Made by a program: the position numbers and the translations under genes. DNA of 64,000 bases from Burhinus oedicnemus (Eukaryota; Chordata; Aves; Charadriiformes; Burhinidae), in NCBI GenBank assembly GCA_008921705.1, contig VFFE01007079.1, positions 1,690,645-1,754,644 of the forward strand, read 5' to 3'. Shown piece by piece: positions 49,001-60,500 of this stretch. A model generated the notes under the pieces. The model was given only the letters and a program-made list of their open reading frames with translations. It ran no database searches and was not told where the DNA came from. How positions within the stretch are numbered: the first letter of the stretch is position 1; each line of letters opens with the position of its first letter.

Positions 49001-49480
49001 ATTTGGGTCACACAGGGAATCTGCTAATCCAGCAGCTCAGTACCCAGCGAGACAAAACCCAACTCCTGTCACGACGGCTCCGCGACTCCCTCTGGTCCGG
49101 ATTATCCGAGGCGCGGGCTGCTACGCGGCTCCGTACCTGCAGCCCCCCACGTTTTGCTGAAACACCGCTGTGACACTTTCTCGCAAAGAGGCACACGCTG
49201 CATTCCGCGATGCTTTAATTACCAGTACTGTCATCTGTCTAATGAGGGCTTTAGAGCCATCCTGCCTGTCAGATCCCTGTGCGGGAGCATCCCCGGCTGC
49301 TGAGCGCGGGGAGGAGGGACAGGCGCTGTCGGGGGACGGTAAGAGCCCAGGCGTGGGGGTCCCGGGGGGGGTGTGCGGTGAGAAGGGGGGGTGACAAGGG
49401 GAATGGCTTTGGCCGGGCCTGGCCCTGGTGCGCAGGCTGGCGCCCCGCCATCTGCTGCAGCGTCGGGGTGCTCCGCGCAG

Positions 49481-49530
49481 GGTGCAGCCCCGGGGATGGG
49501 GGGTGCAGCCCCGGGGATGGGGGGTGCAAC
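49481..49530. repeat. 21-bp G-rich tandem repeat, about 2.4 units
   Basis: The unit ggtgcagccccggggatggg plus G repeats with a period of 21 bases. The runs of four to six G make a G-quadruplex plausible. It lies 115 bases from the assembly gap. Confidence 0.88.
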
Positions 49531-49644
49531 CCCCTCCCCTCCCCCAAGGGCGAGCCCCCGGGCGGTGCATCCTCCTGGGAGCCCCTGCTAGGGACCCCCT
49601 CGGGGGGGCACCTCCCCATGAGCCCCCCCTCAAGGGGAAGGCTG

Positions 49645-49664
49645 NNNNNNNNNNNNNNNNNNNN
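49645..49664. other. assembly gap (20 N)
   Basis: Twenty undetermined bases, probably a placeholder of arbitrary length. The gap sits in the most GC-rich part of the region (49.3-49.65 kb), so the true missing sequence may be longer and could hide an exon or promoter. Confidence 0.99.
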
Positions 49665-52600
49665 GTGGAAGTCACGGCTGAGTAGAGCTCCCCGTAAACT
49701 CCGCTTCTCACCGCATACCGAGTGCTACTCGCCGTAACCATCTTCCCAGAGAGCCTCCGGTCTGGTTCCTTGCAGAACTGATGCATCGGGGGTTATTTGT
49801 ACAAGCTAATTTTGTCATTTCTCTGCCTAAATTAGATGTCTAGACTCCTGCTATAATGAAAGGTGAGAGGCAGGTTCCTAATTACAGCGCTCTGACTCAC
49901 ACCCAGAAGATCCCATGTCTGTATGGGGAGCATGGGCGCCTTACCTCGGTGCTTAAAACGGGTCTCAATATTCCCTGCTGTGCGCTGGGTCCGCTACTGC
50001 AAACAAACACTGAACCTCCTCGCCTTGCGTAAATCAAAAGCTTTAGCTGCCCTCTTAAAGGAGAAATGTTAGTAGTACTCGGATGGAAATTAACTGGAGA
50101 GCGCATTTATTTTTGGCCGGTCCCTTGGGAGCGCCTGCCAAGCATTGCCTCTCATTTCAAGCCCGGCTGTTCCTGCTGAGAAAGTCTGATGGAGCTTGGA
50201 GTCTGGGTCAAGGTGAGTGCCTGGCTCTTCGTCAGCTGTCTGGGCCGCTTAAAAGGGAGAGAGGAAAGAAAGCGAAGCAGCAGATTGGGTGTGAGGAATG
50301 GCGTGCTCGTGCGAGAGAGCGCAGGAATGAGAAGAAACAGGACTGCTTGGGTATGGTTTATGTACTGATTAAATGCACCTGCCAGTCCCCAAGCATCGGT
50401 GTACAGTATTAGAATAAAATTGTTGCATCGTAAATTAAATAGAGAAAATTAATTCTGGCCTTGTTTACTCCGGGACGATAGCCAATTGCTTAAAGCAAGG
50501 CTTACGTGGACCTGTTTGAAACAGGAGTAACCGACACAACCCACGGTGCCTACGAAAAGGTTTCCGAGAGTCATTAAAGCCGTCGTGTGGACATGCCCGA
50601 GTGTCGGCGATGGGCACTTCGGCATTGGGTGGGCCAGGCTCTGCCCTTCCGTGGGAGCAGGACCGGAGCGTGCACAGGGATGTGCCTTCCAGGGTGCCTG
50701 GAGTTCCCCAGTGCTGAATGGGAGCCGGTGCGGCCGGGCTGCCTCCTCTCCCGCTTCCCAGCATCCTGTTGCCGGGAGTGTGCTGGTCCAGCGCTGGGCA
50801 CGCTGGAGTGTGAGCTCTTCTGATGGCAGGACCTGTGGGCAGAGACGTTCGGGACTTTATTTTCTCAGAATAACTGTGCTCTCAAATGGAAGAGACTGGG
50901 GCATTGGGGTCAATCCACATCTTTCACAAACGCGTTAGAAACTCATGTTTGCTCTCTGGATTCCTGAAAAGCAGAAAAACCTGGTGTTTTCATTTTTTTG
51001 TAATTTTCCACTAGGGACAGAAATCGCTGGCTGAGAATCTGAGGCCTGAACCCAAAGAAAACATGTCTCAAGAAGCAGCGTAACTGCTCTGGCCAAGGAT
51101 TTTATTTTTTTTCTCAGCCTACTCCAGAAGTCTGCAGAATCCAAAAGGGGCTACGGAGTGTAAAGTGACGTTCAGTGGATCAATGAACAGCTGTAAAAGA
51201 GCTTTCCTGCCTTTCCCAGCAGTTAATAACTTTGTTGCACAGAACTTAAGTTTTTCAGAAAAACCTCATGTGTTTTTTGGCTCACTGAGGAATGTCCATA
51301 GTTACGAACGGGGAGAATTTTTTTTTTTTTAAGAGGAAAAAAAAACCCCTAAACCCTCAAACAAACAAACTTGCTTTCGCCAAAATCTTTGCTCCTGTTG
51401 CGGAGAGCGTGCCCTATTACCTGCAGTAATAAAATGGTGCATAAAAGCAGCCTTATTCAGACTGCGAAGGGTGGGAATTTGAGTGCAGAACAGGTAGCGT
51501 CAGGCAATCAAGGTGTCTGCTTGGGTTCGGTCTCCCTCGCACGGGACAGGCGTGACGGCCGTGCCTGGGTTGGTGTAACGGTGGGGTGGGCACGGGCAAA
51601 GAGCTGGTGTGACTCAGGGCTGATACTGCTTGGGAGGAAAGCGGTTTTGTTGCCAAATCCTGGATGCTGGCCCTTGGAGAAGAGAGATGACTCTGTCTTC
51701 TTGGCTCCTGAACCTAAAGGAGACTTTTAGCACAGCTAAATTGTACGTGGCCCTTGGGAAGGGTTTTGAGGCCAAAACCGCTAAAAAACCCAGACCCTTT
51801 CATCTAAATACAGTCCTAGGAAATTACCGTGGCCTCAATCGAATATGCGCTCTGTCTTGTACAATGTTATCCCTCTTTTGTAAATAAGGGTTTGCTTGTT
51901 AACTCATCATTCGACCTGAAATGGAAAAGTTTCAGCAAGTGTCACGGAAGTTATGTACAAAAAAGGAAACTAAGGCTCGTAAAATCCAAAAAGTTTGGGA
52001 TTGTTCTTAAGTTATTGTGTGTGGGTTGGGGTTTTTTTTAACAATACCATAAAATTTTGTAATTGGGCAGTGATTTTATATTAAATTTTGTTACAGGTTC
52101 AAAGCCCTGTTGAAAAGTGCTCGTGTCTGGTACTTTCTCTGTGACTTCTGTAAATGTGAGAGAGAGTTAAAAAGCCCAAGTGTTGGGGATGGACAGGTTT
52201 TTCTCAGACGAGGGCACAGTTTTTCCCTTGTTGGGACTGTTCAGGCGTGCTGCAGGCCGGTAATCTCTACCACGTTAGCTGGATAGATATGAATTTGATG
52301 TTTTTAACTTAGTGTTATGGGGGTAATTTTCTTTTTATCAAACCCTGGGGACATATATTAAGTGCTATTACGTGTGACTTAAAAATAGGAAAAATCTGTA
52401 AAATTCAGACCCTTTTTTCCAGTGTTTTTGTTGTGCTCTGATCCCAGCTCTTGGCCTGGTCTCCACTGCGTGGAGTATGTGACCTGACCCCTACTGGTAA
52501 CACGAGTCAGCGGGGAAGGGTTCACCCAACGTGCACTTAAATGGGGTTATTTGCCCCCAAACCCAATAGTTTCTACTGCTCATGCCATAGAGTGGCTCTC

Positions 52601-55596
52601 CAGGTGTAGCAAAACCCCAGGGCTAGCAAGAAGCAGAGCTGGTGGGTGTTTAACTGCTGAGCTAATTTACAGAAAAAGATCTGACACTATTTTGACATAT
52701 GCCTGAAGCGATTCCGTTTTCGTACGGCTTTGAATTTTTTTCCTGTCTTAATTTTAACTCTCTTCCTTTCCCTCTTACTATTGCTATGATCATAACACTT
52801 TCCTTCCCCTCTTCCCTTCCCCCTCGCCTCCTGTATTCTCGAACATCTTCCTGATTTGGGGGGAATTTGACAGCTTCGTTTCATCCGCTCCCGGTCTGCC
52901 TTCGACCGGGATGCGCGCGGCGGTAACAAACCCGCCGAGATGCCGAGAGCAAACGCTCTCCGGCGGAGTGGACCTCCGGCTGCTGGCAGGTGATTGGGAA
53001 GTACGAACCCTGCCCGCAGCGCAGGACCGCACAGACTCCGGCTAGCACAGGCGGTGGCGGAAAGGACATGTGTGCGTGGACGTGTTCGGGTCTAACGCGA
53101 TTCGGCTGAAGTTTTGTCCTCTGCTTGTCACTCCGGGTGCTCTGGGCAGGCATAGGGAGGAGCTATCTTTGTGCTCAAGATCTTACCATCAAACTAGACT
53201 CTTACTGCTAGACTGGAATGTAATAACCAAGACAGAATTCCCACTGATGTCAAAGGTTTTATTTCCACGGAGAAATTAGTAAGCGCTGCAGATTTTGGAA
53301 TATTATCAACATTAAAACAAGTCTGGACCGTGTTTTCCCTGCTGCTGTCATGTGAAACAGTTCGGGGTGACTATAAGTGTAAGTCTCTGTTACTCTTTCA
53401 TTTTGTTCATTTAATGGCAGAATTGCTGTCTGCTCAGTTAATTAATTTCTCCTGCTGTGCTCCGGTCTTCCACACAACACCGAGGTGTGTGTGGGGGGGA
53501 AGTCTTTGAGCGTGAGACAATGTAGCCTGAACCCACAAAAGTTGTCAGAGGGACCTGGGGGAGGTGAGAGGTTCTGAAAGTTGGTTCTATCATTTAAAAA
53601 GGGTTTTCCTGTAGAACACGAGTGCGTGTGCCACGGCAGCGTCAGCAGTCGGAGCAGCTCAACGGGAAGGAGTTTGGCTGAGCTGCTTGGAAACCCGTTA
53701 TGAAATTCCGTGATAATTCACTGAAGCAGTTTTTAAGTGATGGGGAAGCTGTTTCTTTCCCATTCACAGCTGTCAGAACTTTTTACCGCTGGGCTGAGGT
53801 TTGTGCTATCTATCTCCTGCAGCTCCGCTCTGGGAGCCCAGCCTGCTCTTTGGATTCTGTTGCCGTTCCTGCCACGGTCAGGCCGTGAGCTGCTCCTCAG
53901 CGAATAGCACTGATTATAATTAAGTTTTCGTTCCCCATCTTGAGCTGACTGCAGAAGGGTAAATAACGTTACTGCTGTTTTACAGGTGAGGGGAAGACGG
54001 GTGGGGAGAAACGTGGTTTTCCCAGAGAGCTCAGCCCCGTGGCCGTGCTGTGAACTGAGCAGCTTGCGCTGATGGGGCTGGAGAAAGAGACCCCTGTGTG
54101 TTATCGCTGCTCTGCGAGAGGCCGGCAGACCCCAAAACGTCACCTGCTTGGCTCCGTGTGGAACAAAACCAGCACGTCCTTAAGCTGTTGGATTGCTGGT
54201 GGCACGAGCGGCTGTGGTCTGCCTTGAGCTGGGGCGCGCAGGCTGTGCACATCTGGAGCCCAGGCTGGTGGGGCTCTCACGCTGCTGCTGCTGCCAGCTG
54301 TTAGAGCCAACGCTCACCACGGTTCTTCCCTCCTTAGCATCTCCCCGTGGCCTGGGACAGCGCTTGGCCCCTTGCTGCTGGTTGCATAAAGACTATAAAA
54401 TGGTCCATGTCATCTGGCGTGCTTCTGCGTGTTGTGATTCCTTGGGAAAGCTCAGTGCTGCGCGCCTACTGTTTTCCAGATGCAACGTCTACCATCCCTA
54501 CTCCTCCCGGCGGAGCCAGTGCTGTCCCTGGTGGGAGTGTTTGCTACATCAAAGCCCTGGTTTGTGCTGTGAGCGGATGATTTCTCTGGTATATTTACAC
54601 TTGTAAGGGAAGATTTTTTTTTTCCCCCTTGTAAATATCACGGCACTTCTGTTGCTTCTGTGCTGGCCCATCTGTGCACCATTTTCACTTGTACTGACTC
54701 ATGTTCACAGAGTAGTAAGAACCGTCTCTAAGTGTTTTAATTTCTGCGTTAGAGTGGGCCCATTTTGCTTTTCCAGTTAGCTCCTAGGCGGTTGAGCACT
54801 GGGTTTTCCTTTTTTTTCTTAATGACGTCTCTGGACTCTATTGGATTGGTACAGATTTTAATGAAGTAGTTTGCATTTTTTCATTCAGATTTTTCAAGGC
54901 TTCCCTTCCCGTGTTTCTGGGGTTTGTTCTCTGTAGCGGGATGTGCTTTCTGCCTGTTTTCTGTGTGAGCAGAAGTCAGTGGCTGTGTAACCCTCTGAAA
55001 GCGGGGACAACATCTTTAGTCTGTCATGAGGTTTGAAGTTCAGATATTCCAGAAGAAGGAAACACTAGGTTAAGGTTGTTCATGCAGATTGCATTCAGGC
55101 GCCTTGAGTTGGGCTGTGCTCTTTTTAACGAGTGATCACATACTCATTTTCTCCACCTCCGTCTCTTCGGGTAAGCAGAATAGACAGCAGCTGCTTGCTG
55201 AACAACTCTTGAATGTTTTGCTTTGTCTTCAATGCTTGACGTGCACCCAGGTTCGTCTTCATTGTCTACAGGTCAGACCTTGCCCTGGAGGTGGGTTGAT
55301 CCCAGGCTTTTTTTAGTAGCTGCTTCCCCGGAGATGTAGTGTCCGTATCCTCGCTCAGCTCCAACCGTCTCCCAGCTCTCTTCTGGCCTGGTACCGGAGA
55401 GGCCCTGTGACCAAAGGGCACATGTGCAATGAAAGCCCTACCGAACCCTGCAGCCGCAGGAGCATCCTTGGTCACGGTGGGACGCTGCGTGCGTTGCCTC
55501 ACCGGTGTGTCTGGCACAGTGGGGCACGGAGCTTGCTCAGCACTGAGGATAGTCAAAGTAGCTGCTGGATCTCTGCTGCACATGTGTAAATGGCAA

Positions 55597-55612
55597 ATAT
55601 ATATATATATAT
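55597..55612. repeat. (AT)8 microsatellite
   Basis: Eight AT units in non-coding DNA; no associated feature. Confidence 0.9.
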
Positions 55613-57561
55613 AAGTCTGAGGCTGAAAACAGCCAAATTATGATCCTTTTTTCCCCCTGAGAATATGAAAAGACATGTATTTCACAGGAGTCGAGTCTGC
55701 CATTATTTCAAGATACTGCTTTTAGAAACATGGAGATGTGAGAGCATTTCAGTAAATGACAAAAAGATCCTTTTAACAAGGGCAAAAGAGAGTCTTTTTC
55801 CTTAAACATATTCTTGGAAAAGACTTGAGCCATTTGAGCTGAAATGAAAGAGTTTAGCCTGAGGCCAAACCCAGCTGGAGAAATTTTCAGCCCAAACAAT
55901 TAATTATAGATGAAGTTATGAGCAACCAGAACTGGAGTTATACACTAGCCAACTGTAATCGCAGTGGTGCTTTCAACTCTGCCTGTAACATTGGCACACA
56001 TGCCAATGGAAGTTGTTGGGTGACACTCCCAGGAAGAGCCTTCTTGCAGAGCTGTATATAACCCCCAGCTTGCTGATTTGAGGGCATGGGAGCAAGTGTT
56101 TCACATCAGAAATAATCTGCTTCAGAAAGATGAATTAACCGGTGACTTTCAGAGCAGTTCAGTGTTTACCCAGGGTCAGGTTTAGCTGGGCTATTACGTT
56201 TCTGTTGCACGTGGGAGGAAGGGCATAATGAAGAGGGAGCCTCCTACGATGGAGAACAGCTCAGGCATGAGGAAGCCGGGATGGCAGAGATTAATGGGGC
56301 TGCATCCCGTCTGCAGTATCTCCACCTGAGCAAGGCTTTCCTGGGAAACTGGAAGGTAACGTCCCCATGATGGAGGTTGTCTGTTGTAAAACCAGTTCCT
56401 TGCTTAGCAGGGAGAGCACACCAAGACTGCCAAGTGTGTCCTGAAGGAACGGTTCCTCGTGGAGCTGTTCATGCCACACACGATCACGGGTGAGTGTTTT
56501 AGAAGCTTGCACATGGGGGAATATTCTCGCCTCCGTCGGCTGCTAAATTGAGCTGCATGTGAACTCTCTCAGCGGTAGCGGTAGTGCTGACAAACAGTCA
56601 TCTTCGGTGATGAAAGGAGTGCAGGTGAGAGGAAATTTTGTGGGAGGAGAGCCTGCTCTGAATTTCTTGTGGAAACCATAATTATGTGATTCAGTGTAGA
56701 GAGGTATGAGGGTTTCCAGTGTAAGCTATAAAAAAAAACACTTAGGGAAGCAGCCTGCGGATGAGGCTGCTCATTCAGACCTTATCTACTCATGTGGGAG
56801 CGTGGAAATCTTAGCACTCCACCTTATCTCTTCCCTCCCGGGAGATCAGTGTTGAGAGAGTTTGACCTCGCGCTTACCGTTTCCAATCAAACCTAGTGTA
56901 ATAGTGGCTTTGGCCATGCAGTGCCTCCATCACTTAATGAAATAATCTTGTTCCCTGCCCTTGCGGGTAGAAATACGTCTTGCCAAAATGCCATTTAAGT
57001 GAGACCTGGAGGACAGTCGTAATGGAGTGGAGCTATGGCAGCAACATTCTCGCTTCCTCCAGGCTTTGCCTGCAGTGCAGAGCTTAGGACGTTCGAGGCA
57101 GTGGAAGTTTGTCCCTCTGCTTCGGGGCAGCTCCTGGTTTGTGTATGGAGAGGATCCCTGTTTCTGTGCTTGCTCCTGGGCTTTTGCAGTTCCCTGCAGA
57201 TTTAAATGAGCTTTAAATCAACTTTAATTCAAAGCATTCAGTGCAAGGAGATCCCAGATCTGGAATGGATGTTCTCCAAAAGCAAGGGCACCTTGGTGGC
57301 AGCACAGGAGTATCCATACCAAGAGGTCTCAGCCAGAGCGGGCCCAGAATCTGTTTTGCTTTCTCACACTCGGAGCTGGTATACTTTAAAGGATATCAAG
57401 CGGCAAATGTGGCAAAGGGGAAAAATTGTTACAGACTGTATTTGGCAGAAAACCAGCAAAGATAAAATACCATACGTTCTGTGCAATGAGTTCCTACATA
57501 AATGTTTCATTCGCCAGAACACAGCTGGGGTCAACACCTTCTATTTGAATAGCCCAAAGTT

Positions 57562-57569
57562 ATGCAAAT
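57562..57569 (+). promoter_or_regulatory. octamer motif ATGCAAAT
   Basis: A perfect match to the POU/octamer consensus in an AT-rich block (57.45-58.1 kb). A single 8-base match is weak evidence by itself. Confidence 0.25.
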
Positions 57570-60500
57570 ATTTTTATGTGGATTTTCTCAAAAAAAAAAA
57601 AAAGGGAAAAAAAGACAATATATTCTGTTCCAATAAAAAAGCTCTTTATCTATGTAACTTTTAAGAATCAAAATCCCACAAGAACAGCGTCACCATGTTA
57701 TACACAGATATACAGCAGCTGAATAGCTAGAAAATGACAAGATGTGCCCTAGAGATGCAAACTCTGAAAAGACTGCTTGTTTTTCTCTGTATTGCCAGCC
57801 AAGTCTGTTCTACAAATTGTGTGTGGTGGAGATCACACTATTTCAAAATATCAAATTGCTAATTAAAGAAACTACTCAAGGAAACTTTCCAGTAGAACAA
57901 TATATGCAGTGGGATAATAGTAGTCACTATTTCTTTAATGAGTTTCTTTCCTAACCAGAATTTCTTACAATGCATTCAGTGCAGCCATTCAGTTAGATTA
58001 TTATGAATCACATGTGTATTATTTCTGATTCGGTATTAACATAAAAACTTCTGATGAACCATAGTATTACAAAAACAGGTCTAGTGCGTAGAATGCCAAT
58101 ATCATTCCTGCAGATAAAAGCCTGGAAATGAAGGTCCTTATGCAGCAATGCAATTTAATGTGTTGGTTTCTAGGCTTAATTTGCAAAGGTGCTGAGAAAC
58201 TACAGGTCCAACTGAAGGCACGAAGAGCCGGGTGTCTCTGGATGGTCAGATATGTTGATCCACAGCACGAGCATTGCTCTGCAGTGCAGCATTGCACTCT
58301 GTAGGATCTGAATCAGCAAAAGGTAATGGGAGGGAGAAACCTTTCTGGGTGGGTGTTCTCATAACATGGATGATTGAGCTGGAGATTTTCTTAAATACTT
58401 ATATTTTGCTATAGCAAAGTAATTTAGCAATGTCATCCAAGGGACAGTGTGTACAAGCCCTCGTGAAATGATGCAGGTAGATCAAGTCAAGCAAAAAGTA
58501 GTTTCGTTGTGTAGCAGAGAGAAGAGAGGAGAACGTAAGAGATCTCTGAAATCCCTTCTTCCCTGTTCTGTGAGAGGATGGTGGTGACAATATTCCCCTC
58601 AGGTTCGGAATAGAAGTTGACATAATGAGGTAGATTTCCAAAAATATTCCAAGAAGGTGGGCAGATTTTTTGGTGGCTTGTTGGTGGTAACTAGGTGCCT
58701 CATTTGGTATTCTTGAAAATCCTTCATTCCTGCTTAAGAGGTTCTCTAGTGTCTATTTAATTTTCTCTGGTGAACAAGAATGACTTCTTGATCTTGGGTT
58801 TTGCATTCCCAAATAGACATTCTTTGTATTCTCCTCAAGTAAAGCAAACAAAAAAACATTTAAAGCAAAGAATGCAAGAGCTTCCTAAGTATAGAGGTAA
58901 GCTTTTCCTCCTCGTATGTTTGGAGTGGTTACCGGGCATTACATAAGTAGTCCTTGATGAGTCCTTGGTTTCAATCACATTATCTCACCACACAGTTAGC
59001 CAGAGACCTGTGGAATGACTGTTCTTCAGCTTCCCTAAAAACCTCTCTTGTAGCATCTGGTGCTTTGAATGACTTAGCCTCTTCTTTGTCATAGGGCTCG
59101 ATGATAATGGTAGTGTTGGGATGATGGTTTTAGATGGTTCTTCCATAGCTGGTCCTCACCCTGGTGCAGGTTACCATGACTCTTCTGCATTTCCTTGCAC
59201 TGATTGACTCCAATTCCTTTCCAAATAAGAATTGAAAAAAACCCCATGGGAATGAATCACTTGGAGGAGGACAGCAGCTTTGTTTGCCTGTTATTTGAAG
59301 ACAGTGGAGACAACGCCTACAGCTGGGGGATCAGCACTTCACTGTGATATGTTCTACACCAACTCCTAATAGAAAGATTAGAGAACTTAAATGCTTGAGT
59401 TAATATGGTTCTCCATTCATTTTGGCCAGCAGAACTGGGCCAGGCTGCTGTTTCCTGTGTTGGTTGCAGATGGGCCAGTCTGTTAGGAAACAGATTTGTT
59501 GCTAAACATCAGTAGGACAATACTGTGGTCAGGCTATGCGTGCCATTGTTTTCGTGGTATCTAAGCTTCACTTGAATGTTTGCCATGAGAGTTAGTGACC
59601 TGGTGAGCTATTTCCTAATATGACCTGTGGCATATGACTGAGGTCAGGGAATATGGATCAACTTAATTCCCATGTGTCCAAAGCACCCTGTCAAATACTG
59701 AGAAAAATATCAGAGAGACTAGCCGGTCAGACTTTACTCATCAGGTCCTGACTTGGCTCTTCTGTCTCTAACATCTAATAGGCAAGCCAAAATCTCAGTC
59801 CCATCACCGCTGCCCTCAGCACCTCCAAAATGTGTGTTGGATGTGGATTCTGTCTACTAGGCAAATTGTTAGTCAGCATTTTAAGAAGCAAATAAATGTT
59901 GATGGTGGGACTCCTTCATCCCAGGAAGAAGTCAGGAAAGAAGGATGGGAAGGATCAAAGACCAGTGTACTGCTCTGCCCTCATCAGAGCCGTCTTCAGT
60001 GGCTTCTCTCCTCTCAGTCTGGAAGGCATCGTGTCAGATCTGAGAGTTCCTGGCCTGGGAAGCTATTGACACCTGAAAGGTGGAAAGCATAGGGAGAAGG
60101 AGAAGTTGGTGAAGGGCAGCAAGCGATCATGGAGTCCCTCACCATTGACCACGGACCTCTTTGTTTTCCTTTGCTCAGGGGTGGGCATTCCCGCACCGCC
60201 TCAGATGCTCTCCCCTTTCCCGCCTCGCAGACCATCAGAGCATTGCTCTTTGCATCTCAGTGGATTTATTCTCCTCCTTATCTAATTTTAATTAAGGCTC
60301 CTTTCTCCTCTCCCCTCCCCCTGCCCCCTCCGACATAATCAACTGAAGAAAAATGAGCTGGTAAGTCATTGTTTTTACCACTTTGGCAGCAAACGAATGT
60401 TATGTCTGGCACGCTCGGCACCAAGTCAGAAAATGAATCAGCAGCTGTTGTGACAGAAGCTTTTTCCTGAATGGGGAAACAGAGACAAAAAGAGAACAGG

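Larger units (their letters stand above)
39824..49480. other. no gene recognised; GC-rich DNA with AT-rich islands
   Basis: Probably intron or flank of CD99L2. GC-rich parts at 40.7-42.9, 43.7-44.2, 46.1-46.5 and 47.0-48.1 kb alternate with AT-rich blocks at 43.0-43.7, 45.4-46.1, 46.5-46.6 and 48.2-48.9 kb. The latter look like candidate conserved non-coding elements. 12 C stand in a row at 47157-47168. No exon was supported. Confidence 0.55.

Noticed and set aside
49121..49786. 221-codon - strand frame spanning the N gap, considered as CD99L2 exon 1
   Set aside because: It crosses undetermined bases, its Pro/Gly-rich content comes from the tandem repeat, and it lacks a signal peptide followed by a phase-1 donor. 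The donor-like gtacgg at about 49.13 kb has no suitable coding sequence before it.
50170..51850. RKSDGAW (about 50.18 kb) and NYRGLN (about 51.83 kb) resemble motifs of the ERV reverse transcriptase at 37.6 kb
   Set aside because: The two motifs are 1.6 kb apart here but almost adjacent in a real RT, and the sequence around them shows no further similarity. Probably coincidence; a translated search against ERV consensus would decide.
57206..57664. 152-codon ATG-started + strand frame
   Set aside because: No similarity that I recognise, Lys-run end caused by an A tract, no splice or promoter context. Long enough to check by search, but most likely chance.
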